A stretch of DNA of 14,414 nucleotides, from contig WAQR01000162.1 of NCBI GenBank assembly GCA_015520145.1, forward strand, positions 1 through 14,414, in the 5' to 3' direction. The position numbers were made by a program, and so were the translations under genes. This DNA comes from Candidatus Hydrothermarchaeota archaeon (GTDB lineage Archaea; Hydrothermarchaeota; Hydrothermarchaeia; Hydrothermarchaeales; WAQR01). The notes below the pieces were generated by a model that saw only the letters and a program-made list of their open reading frames with translations, was not told the DNA's origin and did no database searches. Each line of letters opens with the position of its first letter. Within the stretch, counting starts at the first letter, position 1. Of the stretch, positions 6,369 through 14,399 are shown piece by piece.

Positions 6369-8621
6369 TTATTTCTCTTCTATTCTTTCCCCATCTCTTT
6401 TGTACGCAGCCTTGATAACAGCCCTAATTTCTGCTGCAATCTTCCTTCCGATACCCCTCACCTTCAAAAGCTCATCCTCACTCGCATTAAACACCCCATC
6501 AACAGACCCGAACTCTTCCAGCAGCCTTTTTGCAATCGTCCTGTTGATATTCGGGAGTCCTGCCACAATAAATTCCTGCTGTTCTCTAATAGCCATTGTC
6601 TTCTTGTCACCCCTAATCTGGATATCCCTCCCGTTCTCCTCCACCTCTCTTTTCAATATCGAGGTAATCAGGTTTGCAGTGTCCTTCTCATCTCTGCTGA
6701 CCAGTATCGGCATACAGAAATCCACGGCAATGGATGCCAGTGCGCCCCTTACCGCATTTGGATGCAGGTCTCTTTTCGAATACAGGTCGTCATACCCCTC
6801 TATAATAAGCACAGGTCTTGGATATGCCTTTCTCAGCCGCAGTATCTGGTCATACAGCCTTTTATCAAGAATTGACTGGACAAAGTCTCCAGCCGTCTTC
6901 CTCTCCACGCACACCCTGTCGCTTAGAACATAATCACCGACATCAAGCATCTTTGGTTTTGAAATAATGCCCATGTCCAGAAGCTCCCGTACAACCGTGG
7001 ACGACAGTTCCCTTGGATCCACCACTATCCTGTACTCGAAGAAATCATTTAACCCTTTCTGGATCGCCTCGATTTTTGGTTTGTAGTGACTGTTTTTCAA
7101 TGCCTGCAAGACGCCCCGCATCCGTTTCTCCTTTCTAAAACCGCTCCAGTAGAACCACTCGTCCCTGGTCTTTTTTGTCATCAATACGATGACCCTACCA
7201 GCACTGCTCCTGCCGGTCCTTCCCCGCCGCTGGATTGTCCTTATCTCGCTTGGAATAGGTTCATAGAAGATTACCAGGTCAACCTTTGGTATATCAAGCC
7301 CCTCTTCTGCAACCGATGTCGCAACAAGGACATTATATTCACCCTCCCTGAACTTCTGCAATATCTCGAGCTGCTGTTTCTGGGAAAGCCCTTTATCCCT
7401 GTCCTTTGACGCCTGCCCGACAAACCTGACCGGGCGCACACCCTTCACATCCATAAGCCTGTCTACAATCTTCTGTGCAGAGTCACGGTACTGGCTAAAT
7501 ATCATAATCCTCTTATCCTTTGGCGCTTTTTCAACTATCTCTATTAGAGCTGTAAGTTTTGGATGATGTATCTCTGGAGAAAGGTTCTCTGTCATCCTTA
7601 CAGCCCTCATAAAATGGATATCCTTCAAAAGTCCTCTCGCAGCTTTTGACCCCTGTTTTTTGAGCCTCTCGAAATATCTTTGCAGTGTATCAAGCCCCTG
7701 GGTCTCCAGGAGCTCGACTGCATGTGCAATATTGATGCACGCTGTAACTGTCGAGACCCCGATATATAACTCAGGCGTTCCTCCACGTTTTGATATCTCG
7801 CTTTGGAGTTTGCCCCTGAGCAGGAGGATGTCCTTTTTTGAGATGTTCACGTTTGCAGAACTTACAAGCCCCATGTTCTTCAATGTGGTAAGCCTGTCTT
7901 TTAGGGTGGTTTCCAGGTGCTTTTTGATTGTGACAAACGAATCTGGCATCTCAACCATCTTCCACTCTATCCTGATCCCTTTGACATACGGCCTGACATC
8001 CGGGTCGTCTTCTGTCCTGACCTCGATATTCTCGATAAACAGGTTCCCGCAGACTTCCTGTATCTTCTCCTCGTCTGCACCAGGTGACGCGGTCAGGGCA
8101 AGGATGAGCGGGTTTCTGGCAGAGTTCATGTACTGTTTTGCAATGAATGCATACGGATAGTCGCCGGTAGTCCTGTGCGCCTCGTCAAATATTATAAGGC
8201 TCACATCATCCAGCCGGTAGCTCCCTGAGATCAGGTCATTGCCTATGACCTGCGGTGTGGCGCAGATTATCTTCGACCTGCCCCATATCTCAGCCCTTTT
8301 ATCCGGCGGGTTGTTGCCTGTAAAGACATTTATCTCCTCCTCTTTTACCTTTATGAATCTCCTGAAACTCGCGGCATGCTGGCTGACCAGGGGACGGGTC
8401 GTCGAGATCATCAGGACCTTACTTTGAGGGAATTCCTTGAGCCTGTGGGCTGCAAGGAGTATTGCAATGACCGTCTTCCCGAGTGCTGTTGGAGCGACTA
8501 CAAGCGTGTTGCCCCTGGCAGCATTGCCCACGATTACCTCCTGGTAGAGACGCGACTCGATGGTATTTTCACAGATTAAAGGATGCGAGATAAACATGAT
8601 AGTACCATTTATTAAACCCAT
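6369..8621 (-). CDS. hef: Hef: SF2 helicase fused to XPF-family nuclease
   Basis: Hef unwinds and cuts branched DNA such as stalled forks, and is the archaeal counterpart of FANCM and XPF. The helicase half has the P-loop APTALGKT at 43-50, DEAH at 146-149, TAS at 177-179 and QRRGRTGR at 464-471. The nuclease half has Asp535, GDYVLSD at 562-568 and the catalytic ERKTAGD at 573-579. Two helix-hairpin-helix elements lie at about 685-735. Both halves appear intact at 750 residues, the full-length euryarchaeal form. A minus-strand TATA box (TAATATAT, 8636-8643) supports a leaderless start at 8621. An in-frame ATG at 8597 gives MFISHPLI, which resembles the family's usual beginning, so the start may be eight codons shorter. 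It is 58 bases after trxB on the same strand. Confidence 0.97.
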   Translation of the reverse strand: MGLINGTIMFISHPLICENTIESRLYQEVIVGNAARGNTLVVAPTALGKTVIAILLAAHRLKEFPQSKVLMISTTRPLVSQHAASFRRFIKVKEEEINVFTGNNPPDKRAEIWGRSKIICATPQVIGNDLISGSYRLDDVSLIIFDEAHRTTGDYPYAFIAKQYMNSARNPLILALTASPGADEEKIQEVCGNLFIENIEVRTEDDPDVRPYVKGIRIEWKMVEMPDSFVTIKKHLETTLKDRLTTLKNMGLVSSANVNISKKDILLLRGKLQSEISKRGGTPELYIGVSTVTACINIAHAVELLETQGLDTLQRYFERLKKQGSKAARGLLKDIHFMRAVRMTENLSPEIHHPKLTALIEIVEKAPKDKRIMIFSQYRDSAQKIVDRLMDVKGVRPVRFVGQASKDRDKGLSQKQQLEILQKFREGEYNVLVATSVAEEGLDIPKVDLVIFYEPIPSEIRTIQRRGRTGRSSAGRVIVLMTKKTRDEWFYWSGFRKEKRMRGVLQALKNSHYKPKIEAIQKGLNDFFEYRIVVDPRELSSTVVRELLDMGIISKPKMLDVGDYVLSDRVCVERKTAGDFVQSILDKRLYDQILRLRKAYPRPVLIIEGYDDLYSKRDLHPNAVRGALASIAVDFCMPILVSRDEKDTANLITSILKREVEENGRDIQIRGDKKTMAIREQQEFIVAGLPNINRTIAKRLLEEFGSVDGVFNASEDELLKVRGIGRKIAAEIRAVIKAAYKRDGERIEEK

Positions 8622-8652
8622 CTATTAAATTTATCATATATTATCTATAGTC

Positions 8653-8685
8653 AATACTGTCAATAGTAATATAATACTGTCAATA
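8653..8685. repeat. 13-bp direct repeat upstream of hef
   Basis: AATACTGTCAATA occurs exactly twice, at 8653-8665 and 8673-8685, with starts 20 bases apart (about two helical turns). It lies directly upstream of the hef TATA box at 8636-8643 and overlaps the last two codons and stop of trxB. The spacing is that of a possible activator or repressor site for hef. Confidence 0.6.
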
Positions 8686-9627
8686 CTCGCTGTCAAGACA
8701 GGTGAAGACAAACTCCTTCTCATTGACATAACGGTAAGCCTGATACACCGCTGCAACACCCTCGCCCACACCGGTAATGGCCTGTTTGAATTCTGTATCA
8801 ACCACATCACCCGCGGCAAATACCCCGGGGATATTGGTTCTTCCTGCCCTGTCAATCTTTATCTCTCCCTTCTCATTGGTCTCTACGCCAAGTGACCTCG
8901 CCACGTCAGAGAGCGGGATCCTCCCTATTGCTATGAAGAGGGCGTCGAGCTCCAGTTCCTTTCTCCCGCTGTACTCTCTGTCAAGTATGACCATACTTAC
9001 AGCTCCATCTCCTTTAATCTCCAGGATATTGGTATTTGTTATTACATCGATTTTCTGACTCTCCTCAATCCTCCTGGCATTTATCGGTTCAGGGCGGATC
9101 TTCTCACCCCTGTAGATTATGTAGACTTTCCTGGCAAATTTCTCAAGAAGGAGCGCCTCCTTAGACGCCGAATCACTGCCGCCGACCACCCCGATGGTCT
9201 TATCCTTGTAGATAGGCCCATCGCACAGCGCGCAGTAGTGGATTCCCCTATTCTCGAATTTATCCGAGCCAGGCACATCGAGTTTCCTGTGTTTAGTGCC
9301 AGTGGCAAAGAGAACAGATTTGGTAAGATAGCTCTCGTCTTCACTAAAAACCCGGTAAACGTCCTCACAGGGCTCTATCTTCTCAACCTTATCCTCCACA
9401 AACTCCACATCATAATCTTCTGCGTGTTCCTTCAACCTTTCCACAAGCTCGGTCCCGGAGATCTTTTTGAATCCAGGATAGTTCTCCACAACGTCTGTGA
9501 GGACGATTGTACCACCAATCTCGTCCCCGAATATGATCGTGTCCATGTTCAGCCTGCCTGCATACATGGCTGCGGCAAGACCAACCGGTCCTGCACCAAT
9601 AATGGTTAAATCAAAGACCCGCACCAT
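8680..9627 (-). CDS. trxB: Thioredoxin reductase, flavoprotein
   Basis: This FAD enzyme passes electrons to thioredoxin-like proteins in the cytoplasm. The FAD-binding motif is GAGPVG at 11-16. The redox pair is Cys132-Ala-Leu-Cys135 in the expected CxxCDG context, and the second FAD signature is GVFAAGD at 268-274. The 315-residue length is standard for the low-molecular-weight type. The NAD(P)H domain is atypical: GGSDSASKEA (149-158) replaces GGGxSAxEEA, and YRGEKIR (172-178) stands where NADPH enzymes carry HRRxxxR. The reductant may therefore be NADH, F420H2 or another donor. The ATG at 9627 is supported by GAGGT at 9635-9639. A tandem repeat lies at 9646-9687 in its upstream region. The family assignment is secure and the electron donor is not. 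Confidence 0.93.
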   Translation of the reverse strand: MVRVFDLTIIGAGPVGLAAAMYAGRLNMDTIIFGDEIGGTIVLTDVVENYPGFKKISGTELVERLKEHAEDYDVEFVEDKVEKIEPCEDVYRVFSEDESYLTKSVLFATGTKHRKLDVPGSDKFENRGIHYCALCDGPIYKDKTIGVVGGSDSASKEALLLEKFARKVYIIYRGEKIRPEPINARRIEESQKIDVITNTNILEIKGDGAVSMVILDREYSGRKELELDALFIAIGRIPLSDVARSLGVETNEKGEIKIDRAGRTNIPGVFAAGDVVDTEFKQAITGVGEGVAAVYQAYRYVNEKEFVFTCLDSEY

Positions 9628-9645
9628 GATTATTACCTCATCTAA

Positions 9646-9687
9646 TCCTATATCTCCAGTCCTATATCACCAATTCTATATCTCCAT
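9646..9687. repeat. Three-unit 13-15 bp tandem repeat upstream of trxB
   Basis: The units are TCCTATATCTCCAG (9646-9659), TCCTATATCACCAAT (9660-9674) and TCTATATCTCCAT (9675-9687). Read on the minus strand, toward trxB, each unit has GATATAG preceded by GGA or GGT. Each could therefore mimic a TATA box or a ribosome binding site. The array ends six bases upstream of the trxB GAGGT motif. Confidence 0.75.
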
Positions 9688-9824
9688 ATATAACCACCAA
9701 TCCCTTTATATTAGTTTTTATTGGTTTTTATCAGTCACCATGTTCTCAGCACTGCTTTGACACTGCTCCACAAGAAGCCATGGACATCGACTCAAAAACA
9801 TTATATATAAAAACGTCTAACCGA

Positions 9825-9843
9825 TATTATAGTCAATATAATA
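9825..9843. repeat. Perfect inverted repeat upstream of orc1
   Basis: TATTATA and TATAATA flank the five-base spacer GTCAA. The palindrome is AT-only in its arms and could be a regulator site for orc1 or part of an unwinding element. It lies about 40-60 bases upstream of the orc1 TATA box at 9885-9895. Confidence 0.5.
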
Positions 9844-9941
9844 ACCCAAATTTCTTATGGCCATACCTTCATTTCACGTGGAGAAAATATATTTTGGAAG
9901 ATATGGGCCAAATCAAAAATTCCTTGGAGACCAAGTATAAA

Positions 9942-11177
9942 ATGGACATTAAAAGTTCACTTAGTGGGATATTTGAATCACTGCTTGAAAAAGAACCGCT
10001 CTTTAAAAATAAAGAGGCATTAAGGCATTCATACACACCAAGCGAACTGCCACACAGGGAATCGGAGATCAGGCAGCTTGCAACGATTTTAACCCCTTCT
10101 CTTAGAGGAGAAACCCCGTCCAATATCTTGATATATGGAAAGAGCGGGACAGGGAAGACGATAGTTTCAAGGTTCATTGGAAACGAGTTAATGGAGACAG
10201 GGAGGAAGATCAGCGTCCCGATATCAGTCCCGTATCTGAATTGTGAAGTCACAGATACCCAGTACAGGATACTCTCAAATCTCGCAAAGGCATTCGGGAA
10301 GAATGTTCCATTTACAGGCTGGCCAACTGATAAGGTATACAATTCATTTAAAGAAGCTGCTGACAGGGAACAGCAGTGTATAATAATAATCCTGGATGAG
10401 ATTGACAAGTTAATTGGTAAAAACGGCGATAATATCCTGTATAATCTATCGAGAATAAATTCAGAACTGAAGAATTCCAGGGTAAGCATAATCGGGATTT
10501 CAAACGATTTAAAGCTTACAGAATACCTGGACTCCCGGGTTCAAAGTTCTCTAGGAGAAGAGAAGGTCGTATTTTCACCATATAATGCAAGGCAGTTGGA
10601 AGACATCCTGAAACAGAGGGCAGAACTCGGTTTTAAAGAGGGGGTACTTGAAGAATATGTCATCCCGCTCTGTGCGGCACTTGCTGCAAGAGAACACGGA
10701 GATGCGAGAAGGGCACTTGATCTCCTGAGGGTATCTGGCGAGGTTGCAGAGAGGGAAAATTCGGACGTTGTGACAGAAAAACACGTCAGGAAGGCTAACG
10801 AGAAGATAGAGGCAGACAATATCGCCGAGGTAGTCAGGACACTACCGACCCAATCGAAATTGCTTTTGTACTCTGTAATCCTGCTTGATGAAAGGGGAGA
10901 GAAGACCATAACAACAGGCGAGGTATACACCACATACAAAAGATTGTGCAAGGCGGTATCCATGGACGTACTGACCCAGCGGAGGATCTCTGACCTGATA
11001 TCCGAGCTGGATATGCTCGGTATTCTAAACTCCCGGGTTGTCAGCAAAGGCAGATACGGCAGGACAAAAGAGATTAAAATGGAAGTTCCGCCCATAGGGA
11101 TTAGAGCAGTCCTTGAAGACGATATCAGAATGAAAAAACTTTCAGACTACAGGCTCCCTCAAAGAAGACTGATTTAA
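9942..11177 (+). CDS. orc1: Orc1/Cdc6 replication initiator
   Basis: This AAA+ ATPase binds the replication origin and loads the MCM helicase. Counting from the ATG at 9942, Walker A is GKSGTGKT at 66-73, Walker B LDEID at 151-155, sensor 1 GISND at 185-189, and the sensor 2 region HGDARRALDLL at 252-262. A winged-helix DNA-binding domain fills about 305-400. The 411-residue length fits the family. The reading frame is open back to ATGs at 9903 and 9780, but residues encoded by 9780-9902 look like translated AT-rich non-coding DNA. The best TATA box (9885-9895) would start the transcript near 9915, with GGAGA at 9926-9930 before this ATG. The familiar beginning, with SLLEKEPLFKNKEALRHSYT, lies just after it. 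DP1 follows after 14 bases. The exact start is less sure than the identity. Confidence 0.95.
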   Translation: MDIKSSLSGIFESLLEKEPLFKNKEALRHSYTPSELPHRESEIRQLATILTPSLRGETPSNILIYGKSGTGKTIVSRFIGNELMETGRKISVPISVPYLNCEVTDTQYRILSNLAKAFGKNVPFTGWPTDKVYNSFKEAADREQQCIIIILDEIDKLIGKNGDNILYNLSRINSELKNSRVSIIGISNDLKLTEYLDSRVQSSLGEEKVVFSPYNARQLEDILKQRAELGFKEGVLEEYVIPLCAALAAREHGDARRALDLLRVSGEVAERENSDVVTEKHVRKANEKIEADNIAEVVRTLPTQSKLLLYSVILLDERGEKTITTGEVYTTYKRLCKAVSMDVLTQRRISDLISELDMLGILNSRVVSKGRYGRTKEIKMEVPPIGIRAVLEDDIRMKKLSDYRLPQRRLI

Positions 11178-11179
11178 GG

Positions 11180-11184
11180 GGAGG
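11180..11184 (+). promoter_or_regulatory. Shine-Dalgarno site that sets the DP1 start
   Basis: GGAGG lies three bases after the orc1 stop and seven bases before the CTG at 11192. No equivalent motif precedes the first in-frame ATG at 11255. This is the main evidence for a CTG start. Confidence 0.65.
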
Positions 11185-11191
11185 GATACCA

Positions 11192-12682
11192 CTGGATGCC
11201 AATGACATAGAGATTGTTAACAGATTTTTAGAGAGTAATATAAACCTGCATCCAATGGCCCTGGAGGAGCTTAAAAAGAGGCAGGACATGGAAGAGGCAA
11301 TAGACCTTATCATATCAAAGACACAGGTAACAGAAGAAAAACCGAGCGTTATCACGCCTGATTTTATTATTGATTTTTTTGATAAAGAAAGAGAGACCGT
11401 GGTTGTAAAAAGACCAAAAAAACGGGTAATCGCACAGGAATACGAGTCAGAGATATCAGTAAAAGAGAAAGGAGATATAACAAACAAATCCTTTTCTCAG
11501 GGTAATATAGAGGGGTTTATCAAATATTTCAACAACAGATACGAGAGGCTTGCCAGCATCCTTCAGGACAGGAACAACTTAAAAGACTCGACATCAATAG
11601 AGACTGTAAAGAGTACCAGGACACAGGATGTAAAAATAATCGGGATAGTCAATGAAATAAGGAAGAGCCAGAAAGGCCACGTAATCCTTGATATAGAGGA
11701 TCCTACAGGCATCATTTCTGTCCTGGTAAGCAATTCCAATTTTGAACTCTTGAAGGTATCAAAGAGTATTGTAAGGGATGAGGTAATCGGGGTAGAGGGG
11801 AAGATGTGGAACGACCTTGTGATTGCAAACGAGATACATTTCCCGGATTTACCAATCTCAAGAGAGATAAAAAGGAGTGAAGTGCCTGTTGCAGCGGCAC
11901 TGATCTCAGATGTCCATGCTGGAAGTACCAAGTTCCTGGAAAAGGAATTCTTGCAGTTTATCAGGTGGATAGGCGGGGAACTTGGTACCAAAAAACAGCG
12001 CCAGTTATCCGAGAAAGTCAAGTATATAATTATCGGCGGTGACCTTGTTGATGGAGTCGGGATCTATCCAGGTCAGGAGAACGAGCTCGTCATCAAGGAT
12101 ATCCATGAGCAATACAAAAAAGTTGCAGAATTTTTGAAATTAGTCCCGGAGCATATAGAGATTATAGTAATGCCAGGAAATCACGATGCTACACGGCAGG
12201 CAGAACCACAGCCTGCCATACTCGAGGAATTTGCCCCGCTATTTTACGATGATCCAAGGATTCACATGGTGGGTAACCCGTGTCACGTGAACCTTCATGG
12301 TGTGGATATCCTGTCATATCACGGGAGGAGCCTTGACGATATTATTTCGACAATACCAGATACTTCCTATTCAAGGCCAATCGAGGCGATGCTGGAAGTT
12401 TTAAAGAAACGGCATCTTGCACCGATCTACGGCGGGAAGGTTCCAATAACACCTGAGGGATTTGATTACATGCTCATCGAGGAGGTACCGGACATCGTCC
12501 ATTTCGGCCATGTACATACTGTTGGTGTTGACAATTACAGGGGGACAATACTTGTAAATTCAGGGACATTTCAGACCCAGACATCTTTTCAGAGAAAGCT
12601 TAACATGAGACCTGACCCTGCAAGGGTTCCGATTATAGACCTTCAGGAAAAAAGCACCACACTCATGAGGTTCATACACTGA
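11192..12682 (+). CDS. polB: DNA polymerase D small subunit DP1 (exonuclease subunit)
   Basis: DP1 is the calcineurin-like phosphodiesterase subunit that proofreads for the euryarchaeal replicase PolD and binds the catalytic DP2 subunit. No DP2 gene is in the window. Numbering from the ATG at 11255, an OB fold spans about 125-200. Metal-site motifs are DVH (219-221), GGDLVDG (261-267), GNHD (308-311), YHGR (355-358) and GHVH (418-421). All are intact, so exonuclease activity is expected. The conserved N-terminal segment starts before that ATG: 21 extra codons from CTG 11192 read DANDIEIVNRFLESNINLHP, like the N-terminal helical domain of Pyrococcus DP1, and a GGAGG site precedes them. With CTG the protein has 496 residues and follows orc1 by 14 bases, an operon arrangement. 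The ATG at 11255 remains the conservative alternative. Confidence 0.95.
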   Translation: MDANDIEIVNRFLESNINLHPMALEELKKRQDMEEAIDLIISKTQVTEEKPSVITPDFIIDFFDKERETVVVKRPKKRVIAQEYESEISVKEKGDITNKSFSQGNIEGFIKYFNNRYERLASILQDRNNLKDSTSIETVKSTRTQDVKIIGIVNEIRKSQKGHVILDIEDPTGIISVLVSNSNFELLKVSKSIVRDEVIGVEGKMWNDLVIANEIHFPDLPISREIKRSEVPVAAALISDVHAGSTKFLEKEFLQFIRWIGGELGTKKQRQLSEKVKYIIIGGDLVDGVGIYPGQENELVIKDIHEQYKKVAEFLKLVPEHIEIIVMPGNHDATRQAEPQPAILEEFAPLFYDDPRIHMVGNPCHVNLHGVDILSYHGRSLDDIISTIPDTSYSRPIEAMLEVLKKRHLAPIYGGKVPITPEGFDYMLIEEVPDIVHFGHVHTVGVDNYRGTILVNSGTFQTQTSFQRKLNMRPDPARVPIIDLQEKSTTLMRFIH

Positions 12683-12694
12683 TAGCCAAACAGC

Positions 12695-12723
12695 AATCTA
12701 AATAAAATTTTCCATGTTAGATT
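12695..12723 (+). terminator. Possible hairpin terminator after DP1
   Basis: AATCTAA (12695-12701) and TTAGATT (12717-12723) form a seven-pair stem with a 15-base loop containing AAAATTTT. It begins 12 bases after the DP1 stop. The stem is AT-rich and weak, so it may only mark the operon end. Confidence 0.35.
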
Positions 12724-12792
12724 AGTGCCGCTAATTGAAACACAAAACCTTACTTTATCTCAACTCAGCTTTTAAACGAATAGGTGTGAAAA

Positions 12793-14232
12793 ATGGCTAA
12801 AATTTCACCAATGGAAATCTACAGGCTTCTGCCTGGTACAAACTGTAAAGAGTGCGATGAACTCACATGCATGGCATTTGCATCAAAGCTCATAGAGAGA
12901 GAGAAAACAGTCCTCGACTGTCCGCCGATATCTGAAGATAAATACAGGGAGAAAAGGGAAGAACTGATCGAGCTGATGACCCCTCCAGTAAAAGAGATTG
13001 AACTTGGAACAGGCGAAAATGCAGTGAAAATCGGCGGCGAGGAGGTCATGTACAGACATGAACTTACCTACTTTAATCAAACTGCGTTTATAATCGATGT
13101 TGACGATGGGATGGAATCTGATGCGCTTTTAGAGAGGATTAAAAAGATAAATAACTTTGAGATAGTCAGGGTAGGTCAGAGCCTGAAACTCCAGGGTATC
13201 GCAGTCAGATCAAAAAGCAACGACCTGACAAAGTTCGGAGACACCGTCCTTACAGCTGTCGAAAAATCAAACCTTCCTATTATCCTCTGCTCATATGACC
13301 CGGAGTTCCTGGAAGTAGGACTCGAGATAGCAGTTGACAGAAAGCCGCTGATATATGCTGCAACAAAAGATAACCTTGAAGCTGTTTCTTCCCTGGCATT
13401 GAAATACAGATGTCCTGTAGTAGCTTCGTCTCCAGGAGATATCCAGGGCTTAATCGACATTGTCCATGAGCTCCTGGAAAAAGGAATTGAAGAGATAGTA
13501 CTTGACGTAGGTTCTTATCCTGCAGGTGAAAGATTCGGTCAGATGATGGAAGACCTCCTGATGGTCAGGAGAATGGCAATAGAGGGCGGTCTAAACGTGA
13601 GAGATACCTCTGCTTTAAGCCGGGCAGGAGGCATAAAGGCGCTGGGTTTCCCGATTATAGGCACACCTATCGTAAGCTGGCTTTCTGAAAAAGACCCGAT
13701 AGAAGGGGCAATGGCCGAGGCATCTCTTGCAGCCTCGCAGATCCTTCGCTATTGCGATATCCTAATCCTTCACTCTCTCAATACCTGGTCGATTCTACCG
13801 CTTTTGACCCTGAGGCAGAACATCTACACAGACCCAAGGGTTCCTATCAGGGTGGATGCAAAATATTATACAATCGGCTCTCCCAATGAGAATTCCCCTG
13901 TACTTCTGACAACCAATTTCGCGCTGACATACTACACGGTAGCAGGCGATATCGAGTCAAGTAAGGTCTCATGTTACCTCCTGGTCGTCGATACCGAGGG
14001 CCTGGCAGTCGAACCTGCAATGGCAGGTGGGAAACTCACCGCCTCTCTTGTTAAGGAAGCAATCGAGAAATCCGGGATATCTAAGAAAGTGAACCACAAA
14101 AAGATAATCATCCCGGCAATGACTGCGAGGATTAGTGGAGATATTGAGGACGAGACAGGGTGGGAGGTATTGGTCGGGCCGATAGACTCGTCCAGGATAG
14201 AGAAATATCTGGATGAGAACTGGAATGTGTGA
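12793..14232 (+). CDS. cdhE: Acetyl-CoA decarbonylase/synthase gamma subunit (corrinoid Fe-S protein, large)
   Basis: CdhE and CdhD form the corrinoid iron-sulfur protein that carries the methyl group between tetrahydrosarcinapterin or tetrahydromethanopterin and the acetyl-CoA synthase centre. The N-terminal 4Fe-4S motif uses Cys18, Cys21, Cys26 and Cys43, with CKEC and TCMAFA. A TIM-barrel region covers about 100-340, and the C-terminal corrinoid-binding part follows, including AMAGGKLTASLV near 420-430. The 479-residue length is normal. The ATG at 12793 has AGGTG at 12782-12786. Methanosarcina keeps cdhE at the end of the cdhABCDE operon. Here it follows DP1 with a 110-base gap and a TATA-like CTTTATCT at 12753-12760, so it appears to have its own promoter. 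Its presence shows that the organism runs the carbonyl branch of the Wood-Ljungdahl pathway, in either direction. Confidence 0.96.
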   Translation: MAKISPMEIYRLLPGTNCKECDELTCMAFASKLIEREKTVLDCPPISEDKYREKREELIELMTPPVKEIELGTGENAVKIGGEEVMYRHELTYFNQTAFIIDVDDGMESDALLERIKKINNFEIVRVGQSLKLQGIAVRSKSNDLTKFGDTVLTAVEKSNLPIILCSYDPEFLEVGLEIAVDRKPLIYAATKDNLEAVSSLALKYRCPVVASSPGDIQGLIDIVHELLEKGIEEIVLDVGSYPAGERFGQMMEDLLMVRRMAIEGGLNVRDTSALSRAGGIKALGFPIIGTPIVSWLSEKDPIEGAMAEASLAASQILRYCDILILHSLNTWSILPLLTLRQNIYTDPRVPIRVDAKYYTIGSPNENSPVLLTTNFALTYYTVAGDIESSKVSCYLLVVDTEGLAVEPAMAGGKLTASLVKEAIEKSGISKKVNHKKIIIPAMTARISGDIEDETGWEVLVGPIDSSRIEKYLDENWNV

Positions 14233-14347
14233 CCCAGTTGATTTTATCTGGACTTAGGTCAGGCATACTTGACTGACATACTTGGCATTGTAAAAGTGTA
14301 ATGGGGAGTGGTTTAGGATATAGCAGATATTTATATGGTGCATAAGA

Positions 14348-14357
14348 CTTTTATATA
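14348..14357 (+). promoter_or_regulatory. TATA box before the gene entering at the right edge
   Basis: CTTTTATATA is followed about 25-30 bases later by the expected start near 14380, which leaves a leader of about 20 bases with AGAGGT before the GTG at 14400. The rest of 14233-14347 shows no gene or clear structure beyond a weak GTCAG/CTGAC inverted repeat. Confidence 0.5.
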
Positions 14358-14399
14358 TGCCTTTGTATTATTATATCATAATATAACAGAGGTATAGAA

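Larger units (their letters stand above)
9628..9941. other. Divergent trxB-orc1 gap, candidate replication origin
   Basis: This 314-bp stretch, AT-rich over most of its length, has no convincing gene. It holds the tandem repeat at 9646-9687, the two similar decamers TTAGTTTTTA and TTGGTTTTTA at 9711-9730, and TATA-like TTATATATAA at 9801-9810. The inverted repeat at 9825-9843 follows, and then TTTCACGTGGAGAAA at 9872-9886, which loosely resembles an origin recognition box. AAATATATTTT at 9885-9895 is the best orc1 TATA box, giving a start near 9915. Archaeal origins usually lie next to orc1/cdc6, so an origin here is plausible but is inferred from context. Confidence 0.4.

Noticed and set aside
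7660..8160. 166-codon plus-strand frame inside hef
   Set aside because: It is a shadow of the helicase region, rich in Ser and Phe as antisense frames usually are.
9780..9941. N-terminal extension of orc1 from ATG 9780
   Set aside because: The 54 residues do not resemble an Orc1 N-terminus and cover the TATA box and ribosome binding site that point to 9942.
9869..10489. 206-codon minus-strand frame
   Set aside because: It is antisense to the AAA+ domain of orc1 and has shadow-like composition.
14258..14277. GTCAG/CTGAC inverted repeat after cdhE as a terminator
   Set aside because: The five-pair stem with a ten-base loop and no T-run is too weak to support.
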